Of a DNA stretch of 64,000 nucleotides, positions 7,661 to 15,563 are shown in pieces. The stretch covers positions 2,543,501 to 2,607,500 of the forward strand of contig NZ_CP015986.1 of NCBI RefSeq assembly GCF_001658005.1, written 5' to 3'. The position numbers were made by a program, and so were the translations under genes. Source of the stretch: Sphingobium sp. EP60837 (GTDB lineage: Bacteria > Pseudomonadota > Alphaproteobacteria > Sphingomonadales > Sphingomonadaceae). Position 1 is the stretch's first letter. Every line of letters begins with the position of its first letter. The notes below the pieces were generated by a model. It was not told the origin of the DNA and searched no databases. It saw only the letters and a list, made by a program, of their open reading frames with translations.

Positions 7661-8992
7661 ATGACCCAGACTTATGACCTCATCCTGAAGAATGGCACCG
7701 TTCATACGCCCGGCGGCGCAGACAAGGCCGATGTGGGGGTTCGCGGCGGCAAGATCGTGGCAATCGGCAGCGCGCTGGGCGATGCGGGCGAGGTGATCGA
7801 CTGTGCGGGGCTCGATGTGCTGCCGGGCTGCATCGACAGCCAAGTCCATTTCCGCGAGCCGGGGCTGGAGCATAAGGAAGACCTCGAATCGGGCAGCCGC
7901 GCGGCGGTGCTGGGCGGTATCACCGCCGTATTCGAGATGCCCAACACCAATCCCAATACCGACAGCGATGAACGGGTCCGCGACAAGCTGACCCGCGCGC
8001 ATCACCGCATGTGGTGCGACCATGCTTTCTATGTCGGGGCGACGGCGGATAATGCCGAGCAACTGAAAGAACTGGAGCGGATTCCCGGCACGGCGGGGGT
8101 GAAGATCTTCATGGGCGCATCGACTGGCAGCCTTTTGATCGATGATGATGCGGCCCTGTCCCGCGTGCTGGCGAGCGGCACGCGCCGCGTCGCCATCCAT
8201 GCCGAGGACGAAGCGCGGATGAATGCACGCAAGGACCTGCGGGTGGAAGGCGATCCGTCTTCTCATCCGGTCTGGCGGGATGATGAAAGCGCGATGATCG
8301 CGACGAAACGGATCATCGGCCTTGCCCGCAAGGCGCGCCGCCGCATCCATATCCTGCATGTGACGACGCCTGCGGAGCTAGAGTATATAGCGTGGCACAA
8401 GGACATCGCGACCTGCGAGGTGACGCCGCAGCATCTGACGCTGGCGGCCGAGGACGCCTATCCACGCCTTGGCACCTATGCGCAGATGAATCCGCCGATC
8501 CGTTCGGGCGCGCATCGCGATGGCCTCTGGCGCTGGCTTAACCAGGGTGTGCCGGATGTGCTGGGTAGCGACCATGCGCCGCATACTGTCGAGGAAAAGG
8601 CCAAGGCTTATCCCGCTTCCCCTAGCGGGATGCCGGGCGTGCAGACGCTTGTTCCCCTGCTGCTCAACCATGTGGCGGAGGGGCGCTTGTCGCTGCGGCG
8701 GTTCATCGAATTGACCTCCTCCGGACCGCAGCGGGTGTTCGGCCTAGTGGGCAAGGGGCGTATCGCTCTCGGCTATGACGCTGACTTCACCGTGGTGGAT
8801 ATCAAGAAGCGGTGGACGGTGGGCAGCGAATGGCTGGCCTCACGCTGCAACTGGTCGCCCTTCGAAGGGATGGACCTTACCGGCAAGGCGGTGGGCACCA
8901 TCGTTCGCGGCCATCGCGTGATGTGGGAAGACACGCTCGCCAATGAGGCCGTGGGCGAGGCTGTGCGGTTCGAGGCGACGGAGTTCGCCTGA
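7661..8992 (+). CDS. pyrC: Dihydroorotase (DHOase, COG0044 type)
   Basis: The 443-residue amidohydrolase catalyses carbamoyl-aspartate cyclisation to dihydroorotate in pyrimidine synthesis. The metal-site motifs are in order: DSQVHFREPG (59-68), the carboxylated lysine in GVKIFMGAS (K148), HAED (H180), ILHVTT (H233) and GSDHAPH (D304). The first residue of the usual HxH pair is glutamine (Q61) instead of histidine. From memory this DSQVHF variant is common in alphaproteobacterial homologues annotated PyrC, so it is probably functional; allantoinase is the main alternative. The start has a GGAG provided by an upstream repeat. No pyrB lies next to it. Confidence 0.88.
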   Translation: MTQTYDLILKNGTVHTPGGADKADVGVRGGKIVAIGSALGDAGEVIDCAGLDVLPGCIDSQVHFREPGLEHKEDLESGSRAAVLGGITAVFEMPNTNPNTDSDERVRDKLTRAHHRMWCDHAFYVGATADNAEQLKELERIPGTAGVKIFMGASTGSLLIDDDAALSRVLASGTRRVAIHAEDEARMNARKDLRVEGDPSSHPVWRDDESAMIATKRIIGLARKARRRIHILHVTTPAELEYIAWHKDIATCEVTPQHLTLAAEDAYPRLGTYAQMNPPIRSGAHRDGLWRWLNQGVPDVLGSDHAPHTVEEKAKAYPASPSGMPGVQTLVPLLLNHVAEGRLSLRRFIELTSSGPQRVFGLVGKGRIALGYDADFTVVDIKKRWTVGSEWLASRCNWSPFEGMDLTGKAVGTIVRGHRVMWEDTLANEAVGEAVRFEATEFA

Positions 8993-9000
8993 CCTGCAAA

Positions 9001-9070
9001 CCGTTCGTTTCGAGCAGAGTTGAGAAATGAGGGGCAAACCTTCCGGGGCTCGACTGCGCTCGAAACGAGG
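9001..9070. repeat. Dispersed inverted repeat (family A)
   Basis: CCGTTCGTTTCGAGCAGAGT and its inverted partner CGACTGCGCTCGAAACGAGG face each other across about 25 bases. The repeat lies between the convergent dihydroorotase and RarD genes, where it could act as a transcription-stopping hairpin. Confidence 0.8.
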
Positions 9071-9080
9071 GGAGGCTAGT

Positions 9081-9983
9081 CTAAGCCGCTGCCAACCTGC
9101 TGCGCCTCGCCGCCGCGAAGCTGTCCGTCGCAAAGAGGATGAGGCCGAGCCAGATGAGCGCGAAGCTTAGGATCTGACCGTGCGTCAGCTTTTCGCCGTA
9201 GAGAAATACGCCGCAGAAAAATTGAAGCGTCGGCGCGACATATTGCGTCAGCCCGAGCGTCGCCATCGGCAGCCGCTGCGCCGCCATGGCGAAGAGGATG
9301 AGGGGTACGGTCGTGAGCGCCCCCGAGATCAAAAGCAGCGTCGTCAGATAGGTATCCTTGCCAAGGCTAATGCCGCCATGGGCCGACAGCCAGAACAGAT
9401 AGGCAAGCGCCAGTGGAGCCAGGATCAGGGTCTCAGCGCCCAGCCCGACCATTGGAGCGACGGGCGTCAGCTTGCGGATGAGGCCATAGAAGGCGAAGCT
9501 GATTGCCAGGGCCACGCTGATCCACAAGGTGGTAAGCGCCGCAGCCGCCATGATGGCGACGCCCAGCGCGGCGATGCCGATGGCGATGGCCTGTCCCCGA
9601 CGCAGCCTTTCCTTCAGTACGAGGACGCCCAGCGCCACATTCACTAGCGGGTTCAAGAAATAGCCCAGGCTCGCGGCGATGACATGGCCGTCGTTGACCG
9701 CCCAGACATAGACCAGCCAGTTAATCGCTATGAAGAATGCCGATCCGGTCAGAGGCAGCAATAAACGCCGGTCACGCAGGGTGGCGAGCAGCATGCCGAT
9801 GCTGCCGCGTGCGGCCAGCAGGCCCAGGATCAAGGTGAGGGACCAGATGATGCGTTGCGTCACCACTTCGACCGGGGTGACGGCATTCAGCAGCTTGAAG
9901 AAGATGGGCAGCAGACCCCACAGCCCATAAGCGCCCAGCGCGGCGAGCAGCCCCGTGCGCAGGTCCTGTCGATGCTGATTCAG
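9081..9983 (-). CDS. rarD: EamA-family transporter RarD
   Basis: The protein has about ten hydrophobic helices in two EamA repeats and starts its first helix with ALGAYGLWGLLPIFFKLL, typical of RarD (E. coli RarD has AAYFIWGIAPAYFKLI). At 300 residues it matches the family. No ATG, GTG or TTG fits the start. The best start is the CTG at 9983: it overlaps the upstream stop as CTGA and has GGAGG six bases upstream. It would encode (M)NQHRQDLRTGLLAAL. Substrate is unknown; the gene is coupled to the 73-aa membrane protein upstream. Confidence 0.85.
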   Translation of the reverse strand: MNQHRQDLRTGLLAALGAYGLWGLLPIFFKLLNAVTPVEVVTQRIIWSLTLILGLLAARGSIGMLLATLRDRRLLLPLTGSAFFIAINWLVYVWAVNDGHVIAASLGYFLNPLVNVALGVLVLKERLRRGQAIAIGIAALGVAIMAAAALTTLWISVALAISFAFYGLIRKLTPVAPMVGLGAETLILAPLALAYLFWLSAHGGISLGKDTYLTTLLLISGALTTVPLILFAMAAQRLPMATLGLTQYVAPTLQFFCGVFLYGEKLTHGQILSFALIWLGLILFATDSFAAARRSRLAAA

Positions 9984-10201
9984 AAGATGCCTCCGCCCAG
10001 GAAGAGGCGCAGCGCCCCAAAGGCGGCGACGAGCAGACAGAAATTGCGGCCGCTGTTTCGCGTCGACAGCATGCCGATCAACGCGCCGAACAGCGCGACG
10101 GGCACAAGCAGCCAATTGGCGATGCCAAGAAACGGCAGAAATGCCGGGATCATAAACAGCAGCGCGAAAAGGCCGATGAGAACGGAAAGGACGTTAAGCA
10201 T
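9980..10201 (-). CDS. Small membrane protein, 73 aa
   Basis: Two to three hydrophobic helices run through nearly the whole product (LNVLSVLIGLFALLFMIPAF, NWLLVPVALFGALIG, LLVAAFGALRLFLGGGIF). I use the ATG at 10201; an upstream TTG at 10255 would add 18 residues but has no better ribosome site. Its stop overlaps the CTG start of rarD, and GGAGG inside its last codons serves as the rarD ribosome site. Function unknown. Confidence 0.6.
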   Translation of the reverse strand: MLNVLSVLIGLFALLFMIPAFLPFLGIANWLLVPVALFGALIGMLSTRNSGRNFCLLVAAFGALRLFLGGGIF

Positions 10202-10356
10202 GATAGGCAAAATGGCCCTTAGGCTGCCCGGGCACAAGATGGTCCGCAATGCCAATGCAAAGCGAATGGCATCGCGAAATTTTTAGCGATTTACCAAAAT
10301 CCCTAACGGAAAATTAACCTCCGCTCTTCATCCCTTATTTACGAAGGAGTGAAGCC

Positions 10357-11085
10357 ATGCTGCGTTTCCGTTCTGCCTGTGCCCTTGCAGTGTTGCTGGC
10401 ATTGCCGCTGGCGAGTTGCGGAAAACGCGATCAGGAGGCGGACCTGAACGCACTCGACGCGCAACTCACCAATAACGCGGTCGATCCGGCGCTGAATGAG
10501 GCGCTTGCGGGGAAGATCGTGGTCGATCCCAATCTGGCGAAGCGCTCCGGTGGCAAGGCAGATCGTGCCGCGACTCTGCCCATGCTGAAGGGCGATGCGG
10601 CAAAGGCGCTCGCCGAATCGGTGAAGATCGCGGGAGGGAAGCTGCTGGCGACGCCCGCCCCTGGGCAGGGCGACGCAGCGGAATCGACGGCGGCGCTCAC
10701 GTCCGTCGCGCAGGAGCAGCATAAGCCCGGCGGCAACGTCTTCTGCCGCAAGCAGCTCGCTTATGGAATGCAGTGGGCGAGCCGGATGCCCGACCCGTTC
10801 ACCGTCTTTCCCGGCGGCCAGCTGAAGGAAGCGGCGGGCGCGGATAAGAATGGCTGCACATTACGGGCGGCCACCTTCGTGACGCCCGTGCCCCGCCAGA
10901 GCGTGATGGATTTCTATTATACTCAAGCGCGACGAGCGGGTTTTGACGCTGAACACAAGATCATGGACGGCGATCATGTGCTGGGCGGCACGCGCAACGA
11001 TGATGGGGCGGCCTTCCTCTTGCTCTTCACCGACGCGCCGGGTGGACGGACAAACGTCGATATCATCGCCGATCAGGGGCAGTAG
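10357..11085 (+). CDS. Putative lipoprotein, 242 aa
   Basis: An N-terminal signal with lipobox LASC (residues 18-21, in ALPLASCGKRD) predicts a lipid-anchored protein exported by the Sec pathway and modified by Lgt, which is encoded at 26740. The middle is Ala/Gln-rich and low in structure. The last 100 residues look folded (FCRKQLAYGMQWASRMPD, then FVTPVPRQSVMDFYYTQARR, then GAAFLLLF). I recognise no enzymatic motif. A Shine-Dalgarno-like GAAGGAG lies before the ATG at 10357, preceded by AT-rich sequence suitable for a promoter. Confidence 0.78.
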   Translation: MLRFRSACALAVLLALPLASCGKRDQEADLNALDAQLTNNAVDPALNEALAGKIVVDPNLAKRSGGKADRAATLPMLKGDAAKALAESVKIAGGKLLATPAPGQGDAAESTAALTSVAQEQHKPGGNVFCRKQLAYGMQWASRMPDPFTVFPGGQLKEAAGADKNGCTLRAATFVTPVPRQSVMDFYYTQARRAGFDAEHKIMDGDHVLGGTRNDDGAAFLLLFTDAPGGRTNVDIIADQGQ

Positions 11086-11146
11086 CCAAGCAGAAAGGCG
11101 CGCGCGCCCATTTTCTTTGCCGCATTTTGCCTCTAGGGCGGGCGGC

Positions 11147-11530
11147 ATGAACAATATCCTCCTCGTCATGAGCGGTGGCGCAGTCGGCGCGCTGGCCCGC
11201 TATCAGCTTGGCCGCTTCGCCGGCCAAATGCTGCCGGGTGCGCTGTGGCCGTGGGGGACCTTTGCCGCCAATGTCCTGGGCGGCTTTGCAATGGGCCTGC
11301 TCGCCGGATGGCTCGCGCGGTTCAATGCCGGTTCGGGTGAGGCGGTGCGGCTGCTCCTCGGTGTCGGCGTACTGGGCGGCTTTACGACCTTTTCTTCCTT
11401 TAGCCTTGAGACGGTGCTGATGATCGAGCGTGGCCAAATGGGCATGGCGCTGGGCTATGCGGTCTTTTCCGTCGTGGCGGCAGTCGCTGCCTTGGTTGGC
11501 GGCCTTAGCGTCGTGCGGAGCGTCGCATGA
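11147..11530 (+). CDS. crcB: Fluoride ion exporter CrcB/Fluc
   Basis: The 127-residue four-helix membrane protein has GGAVGALARYQLGR near the start, the WPWGTFAANVLGGFAMG segment, and GVLGGFTTFSSFSLET, the family's polar track that carries fluoride. CrcB dimers form an F- channel that lowers cytoplasmic fluoride. I chose the ATG at 11147, which matches the family N-terminus; a longer frame upstream would overlap the lipoprotein. Its stop overlaps the next gene by four bases (ATGA), starting a chain of coupled genes. I see no fluoride riboswitch upstream. Confidence 0.92.
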   Translation: MNNILLVMSGGAVGALARYQLGRFAGQMLPGALWPWGTFAANVLGGFAMGLLAGWLARFNAGSGEAVRLLLGVGVLGGFTTFSSFSLETVLMIERGQMGMALGYAVFSVVAAVAALVGGLSVVRSVA

Positions 11531-12855
11531 AGGGCCGTCCTCCGGGCAAGCCGTCGGGTCCCCCACGTGGCGGCCGTAAGCCGGCTAGCGGTGCTGGCGC
11601 GCCGGGCCGTGCACGCGGGGCCGCCAAGGCGGCGCGTGCGCGCAAGCCTGATGGGGCGAAGCCCACCGCTAAGCCATCGGCTAAGCCCGCACAGGCAAAA
11701 ACTGCTCCGGCAAAGGCGGTTCCGGCGAAGGCCGCTCCGGCCAAGGGCGTCTCGCTCGATGTTCGGCAGTTCCGGGTGGGGCCGGATGATGACGGCATCA
11801 GGCTCGACCGTTGGTTCCAGCGGCATCTGCCCGACATCGGCTTCAACAGCGTGTCGCGCTGGGCGCGCACGGGGCAGTTGCGCGTGGATGGCGCGCGTGC
11901 AGCTCCCGGCGACCGGCTGACCGAAGGCCAGATGATCCGCGTTCCGCCCGCCGAACCCAAGGCTCCCGAAGCAGCCAAGCCCCGCCGCGTCCGCCCGCAA
12001 TTGAGCGACGATCAGGAGGCCTTTGCGCAGAGCCTTGTCATCCATCGGGATGCGCAGGCGATCGTCATCAACAAGCCGCCCGGCCTTGCCACGCAGGGCG
12101 GGACCAAAACCGACGACCATGTCGATGGCCTGCTCGATGCGCTGGAATTCGAACTGGATCAGCGGCCAAAGCTGGTTCACCGGCTGGACAAGGACACATC
12201 CGGCGCGCTGCTGATTGCCCGGACGTCGCGATCTGCGGCTTATTTCGCAAAAGCCTTCTCCAGCCGCACCGCGCGCAAGGTCTATTGGGCGATCGTCATG
12301 GGCGTGCCGTCGATCGACGATGGCATGATCGAACTGCCGATCGCCAAACAGCCCGGCACCGGCGGCGAGAAGATGCATGTCGATGAGGAGGAGGGGCTGC
12401 CTGCTCGCTCGCGCTATCGCGTGATCGAGCGCGCGGGCAACCGCGCCGCCTGGGTGGAACTGCAGCCGCATACCGGCCGCACCCACCAGCTGCGCGTGCA
12501 TATGGCGGCGATCGGTCACCCGATCATCGGTGACGGCAAATATGGCGGCAAGGAAGCCTTCCTGTCGGGCTCGATCAGCCGGAAGATGCATCTGCATGCT
12601 CGCCGCATCCGGGTGGATCATCCCGATGGCGGCCGCGTCGATGTGCGCGCAGAACTGCCGGAGCATTTCGCCGCCAGCCTGACGTCGCTGGGCTTCGACA
12701 TTAGCGCTGGCGACCTGCCGTTGGACGAGGAAATCGCTCGCGCACCTACGCGGGAGGATGAGAAGAAGGCGGCGCGCGCGCATGCCAAGCAGGTTCGCAA
12801 GGGCCGGCGGGGTGAACGGCGTTCGCGGGGAGCGGGCGCGCCGCGCAAGAAATGA
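11527..12855 (+). CDS. RluA-family 23S rRNA pseudouridine synthase with basic tails
   Basis: The enzyme isomerises uridine in rRNA. An S4 RNA-binding domain (GIRLDRWFQRHLPDIGFNSV) at about residues 88-150 precedes the catalytic domain, which has the active-site motif HRLDKDTSG with its catalytic Asp and the later GRTHQLRVH. At 442 residues it is about 100 longer than usual. The extra length is a Lys/Ala/Pro-rich N-terminal tail (about residues 1-75, repeated AKP and PAKA units) and an Arg/Lys-rich C-terminal tail, both probably disordered and RNA-binding. RluC-like specificity is plausible but not proven. It is coupled by four-base overlaps to crcB and the HAD gene. Confidence 0.88.
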   Translation: MKGRPPGKPSGPPRGGRKPASGAGAPGRARGAAKAARARKPDGAKPTAKPSAKPAQAKTAPAKAVPAKAAPAKGVSLDVRQFRVGPDDDGIRLDRWFQRHLPDIGFNSVSRWARTGQLRVDGARAAPGDRLTEGQMIRVPPAEPKAPEAAKPRRVRPQLSDDQEAFAQSLVIHRDAQAIVINKPPGLATQGGTKTDDHVDGLLDALEFELDQRPKLVHRLDKDTSGALLIARTSRSAAYFAKAFSSRTARKVYWAIVMGVPSIDDGMIELPIAKQPGTGGEKMHVDEEEGLPARSRYRVIERAGNRAAWVELQPHTGRTHQLRVHMAAIGHPIIGDGKYGGKEAFLSGSISRKMHLHARRIRVDHPDGGRVDVRAELPEHFAASLTSLGFDISAGDLPLDEEIARAPTREDEKKAARAHAKQVRKGRRGERRSRGAGAPRKK

Positions 12856-13511
12856 GCAACCGGCTCGCAGTGTTCGACTGCGATGGCACATTGGTGGATA
12901 GCCAGCACAGCATCTGCACGGCGATGACTCGCGCCTTTGAGGCGGAAAAGCTCGCGCCGCCTGATCGGGCGAGCATCCTGTCTGTCGTAGGACTTTCGCT
13001 GCCGCTGGCGATTGCTCGGCTCCTGCCGGACGCGCAGACCGATTTCCACGATCATCTCTCCGAAAGCTACAAGCGCGCCTTTCACCGCTTGCGGCAGGAC
13101 AATGCCGTGTCCGAACCGCTTTATCCCGGCATTGCGGAACTGATCCGCGGCCTCGATGCGGACGGCTGGCTGTTGGGCGTGGCGACCGGAAAGTCCGATC
13201 GCGGCCTTAACCTCTGCCTCGGCCATCATGGCATCCAAGCCCATTTCGTGACGCTCCAGACCGCCGACCGGCATCCGTCGAAGCCGCACCCGTCCATGCT
13301 GCTGACCGCCATGGCCGAAGCGGGCGCGGCGCCTGAAACCACGGTGATGATCGGTGACACGAGCTACGACATCGACATGGCGCTCGCCGCAGGTACGCGC
13401 GCGCTGGGGGTGAGCTGGGGCTATCACGCGCCGTCAGACCTGATAGCCGCGGGCGCGCATGGCATAGCGATGGACAGCAGCGAACTCAGCAACCATATCC
13501 GGGCAAAATGA
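12852..13511 (+). CDS. HAD-superfamily phosphatase (phosphoglycolate phosphatase-like)
   Basis: The 219-residue product has the HAD nucleophile motif DCDGTLVDS at residues 9-17, an alpha-helical cap (HAD-IA), ATGKSDRG as motif II, KPHP as motif III, and GDTSYDIDMA as motif IV. It hydrolyses a small phosphorylated metabolite or nucleotide; the substrate cannot be read from sequence. It overlaps the pseudouridine synthase upstream and the small membrane protein downstream by four bases each, so it belongs to one operon. Confidence 0.87.
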   Translation: MSNRLAVFDCDGTLVDSQHSICTAMTRAFEAEKLAPPDRASILSVVGLSLPLAIARLLPDAQTDFHDHLSESYKRAFHRLRQDNAVSEPLYPGIAELIRGLDADGWLLGVATGKSDRGLNLCLGHHGIQAHFVTLQTADRHPSKPHPSMLLTAMAEAGAAPETTVMIGDTSYDIDMALAAGTRALGVSWGYHAPSDLIAAGAHGIAMDSSELSNHIRAK

Positions 13512-13762
13512 CCGACTTCCCTCCTCCGCCTCCCGTCGATCCCGAAAAGGCCGCGCGTCAGCGTCATTTTGCGCTGGGCCTATTCCGCCTGTCCGGCGCT
13601 CTGCTGGTGATGTTCGGCTTTCTCATCCTGATGCAGCGGTTCAGCTGGGTGCAGGGGGGCAAGGCCAAGGCGATGGGCGCAATCTTCGTGATGGTCGGCC
13701 TGTTCCAGTTCATGATCGTGCCCCGCCTGCTGCTAGCGCTGTTCCGGAGGCCGCCGCAATGA
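13508..13762 (+). CDS. Small two-helix membrane protein, 84 aa
   Basis: A polar Pro-rich start (TDFPPPPPVDPEKAARQRHF) is followed by two hydrophobic segments (LSGALLVMFGFLILM and GAIFVMVGLFQFMIVPRLLLALF). It sits between the HAD gene and the ATP12 gene with ATGA overlaps on both sides, so it is translated as part of that operon. Function unknown; the position suggests conservation with this sphingomonad gene order. Confidence 0.72.
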   Translation: MTDFPPPPPVDPEKAARQRHFALGLFRLSGALLVMFGFLILMQRFSWVQGGKAKAMGAIFVMVGLFQFMIVPRLLLALFRRPPQ

Positions 13763-14454
13763 GGCGCTTCTACAAGGATGTGGCGGTTATCTCCGGCGAT
13801 GCAGGCCATGAGATCCAGTTGGATGGGCGGCCGGTGCGCACCCCTGCGCGGGCGTCCTTGGCCTTGCCGACGTTGCGGCTGGCAGCGGCAGTGGCGGACG
13901 AATGGCGTGCGCAGGGCGAGAGCGTCGATCCGCGAACCATGCCCTTCACCGGCCTTGCAAATGGAGCGATCGATCAGATTGCGCCTAATCGCGAAAGCTT
14001 TGCCGCTGGCATCGCCCGATATGGGGAAAGCGACCTGCTCTGCTACCGCGCCGATGGGCCTGCGGAACTGATCGCGCGCGAGGCTGCGGCATGGGACCCG
14101 CTGATCGATTGGGCGCGGCACCGCTATGACGTCACTTTCCGCGTGACTCATGGGGTCATCCCGGTCGATCAGCCGCCCGAGACGCTCGAAAGGCTGGAGG
14201 CGGCTGTGATGGCCTATGATCCGTTCATGCTGGCAGGGCTATCCACGCTGGTCACCTTATCAGGGTCGCTGGTGTGCGGATTGGCGATCGTTGAGGGCGG
14301 GCATGATGCCGACACGATCTGGACGGCGTCGGAAATCGATGAAGCCTGGGAAATCGAGCAATGGGGCGAGGATGCCGAAGCTGCCGCTCGCTCGGCCAAG
14401 CGGCGGGACGAGTTTGCGATGGCCCGGCGATTTTGCGCGTTGGTGAGCGAGTAG
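13759..14454 (+). CDS. ATP12-family chaperone for F1-ATPase assembly
   Basis: The 231-residue protein matches the ATP12 family: RRFYKDVAVI at the start, LDGRPVRTPARASLALPT, then DPRTMPFTGLANGAID, SDLLCYRADGP and the tail with EIDEAWEIEQWGEDAEA. In mitochondria ATP12 binds the F1 alpha subunit during ATP synthase assembly; alphaproteobacterial members are presumed to do the same in the cytoplasm. It is the last gene of the crcB-to-ATP12 chain, overlapping the 84-aa gene by four bases, and it converges with the L,D-transpeptidase gene. Confidence 0.9.
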   Translation: MRRFYKDVAVISGDAGHEIQLDGRPVRTPARASLALPTLRLAAAVADEWRAQGESVDPRTMPFTGLANGAIDQIAPNRESFAAGIARYGESDLLCYRADGPAELIAREAAAWDPLIDWARHRYDVTFRVTHGVIPVDQPPETLERLEAAVMAYDPFMLAGLSTLVTLSGSLVCGLAIVEGGHDADTIWTASEIDEAWEIEQWGEDAEAAARSAKRRDEFAMARRFCALVSE

Positions 14455-14457
14455 CCG

Positions 14458-14488
14458 CGAGCTTGGCGTCTCGCCACGGGCAAGCTCG
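14458..14488. terminator. Hairpin between convergent genes
   Basis: CGAGCTTG and CAAGCTCG form an 8-bp perfect stem with a 15-base loop in the 37-base gap between ATP12 and the minus-strand gene ending at 14492. It has no strong T-run, so a bidirectional terminator role is only likely, not shown. Confidence 0.4.
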
Positions 14489-14491
14489 GTC

Positions 14492-15172
14492 TTAAGCCTC
14501 AGCCGACCTCAGCTTGTTCGCATAGACCATCCGCCCTGGCCCAAGCAGCCCCAGCAACTGGGGGAGCATGTGGCGCGCCACCGCGAAACAACCTTCGCTA
14601 CGGCCGATCTTGCCCCAGGTGGCGATATGATCCTCGCTCACATAGTCCGCGCCGTGCACCACGATCGCCCGCATTTCCGCATTGTTGTTCTGAGGATCGA
14701 GCCCCGTGAGGCGCATCGCTCGGCCATGCTGCCCTTCGTAGATTTCGCCCGTCTTGTAGGCGCCTGCCGAACTGGCGAGCGAATTGGGCTCGTTCGAGAA
14801 GGTCTGGAGCCAACCCGAATGGGCCGGATCCGAGCCGCGGCCATGGGCGACCAGATAGGAGCTGGAATGGCCACCGACCAGATCGACGATGTGAAAGCGC
14901 AACTCCCGCGAGGGAGCGTCAAAATCGGCCAAGGCAACGCGGTCCCGTAGCGCGAACATGTGGGAATGTTGATCCATTGCGGCCTTTGCCCGGTCGAGCA
15001 GATTGGCATAGGGCTGCTTTGCCAGCGGCGTTACCGGATGGGGCGTGGGAGGAGGCGGTAGCGGCGCAGAGGGCTGCGGCACACCCGTCAGGGCAGCCCG
15101 CCCAGCGCTATCGGCCAAAAATGAAAAGGCGAGCCCGCTCAAAGCGAGCTTCGTAAAACTGCGGCGATCCAT
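14492..15172 (-). CDS. Murein L,D-transpeptidase catalytic domain protein (YkuD_2 type), exported
   Basis: The 226-residue product has a twin-arginine-like leader (MDRRSFTKLALSGLAFSFL) followed by a Pro-rich linker. The core shows GHSSSYLVAHGRGSDPAHSG, IVVHGADYVS and GRSEGCFAVARH. The last of these carries the expected His, Ser/Gly and catalytic Cys of the YkuD_2 (PF13645) family, which acts on peptidoglycan. The frame extends upstream to another start, but the ATG at 15172 gives the leader above. It is transcribed in the same direction as the lipoprotein and the larger transpeptidase upstream. Confidence 0.85.
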   Translation of the reverse strand: MDRRSFTKLALSGLAFSFLADSAGRAALTGVPQPSAPLPPPPTPHPVTPLAKQPYANLLDRAKAAMDQHSHMFALRDRVALADFDAPSRELRFHIVDLVGGHSSSYLVAHGRGSDPAHSGWLQTFSNEPNSLASSAGAYKTGEIYEGQHGRAMRLTGLDPQNNNAEMRAIVVHGADYVSEDHIATWGKIGRSEGCFAVARHMLPQLLGLLGPGRMVYANKLRSAEA

Positions 15173-15262
15173 GGTGCCCAATATAGCAAAGACGCCCGGG
15201 CAGTCCAAGACCGGGGCGGGGAGAGGCGGCCGCCATTCGTCCGAAGGCGGCCAGCCTTTGGC

Positions 15263-15556
15263 TCAATTGGTCGAGTTGCTGCTTTCGGACGGCTGATTGT
15301 CGAGCCGCGCCGTCATGCCGGTCGCCTCCGCATCGTCTTGAATCTGCTGCTGTTCCGAAATGCTCGGCGGCGGCGCGGGTTCCGCGGCGGCGGCATTGTT
15401 CGAGGGCGGCGGCAGCGGCGCTTCGGGTTCCTCGATAATCACATTTTCTACCGGCGGCTCGACCAGATTGTTGGTCGTGGGCGCTTCCTCTTCCTTTTTT
15501 CCGCAGGCGGAAAGGGCGAGCGAGCCAGCCAGAATGGCGAGGGCAATCTTGCGCAT
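15263..15556 (-). CDS. Small acidic lipoprotein, 97 aa
   Basis: A signal peptide ends in LSAC (RKIALAILAGSLALSACGKK), a clear lipobox. The mature part is Pro/Glu/Asn-rich with no hydrophobic core (NNLVEPPVENVIIEEPEAP, then SISEQQQIQDDAEATG), so it is probably a flexible envelope protein. The ATG at 15556 is 7 bases after the stop of the YcbB-type transpeptidase, so they are probably one operon. No specific function can be assigned. Confidence 0.75.
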   Translation of the reverse strand: MRKIALAILAGSLALSACGKKEEEAPTTNNLVEPPVENVIIEEPEAPLPPPSNNAAAAEPAPPPSISEQQQIQDDAEATGMTARLDNQPSESSNSTN

Positions 15557-15563
15557 TTGGGTC

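Noticed and set aside
11086..11146. Fluoride riboswitch upstream of crcB
   Set aside because: The 61-base gap shows none of the conserved crcB-motif elements that I could match.
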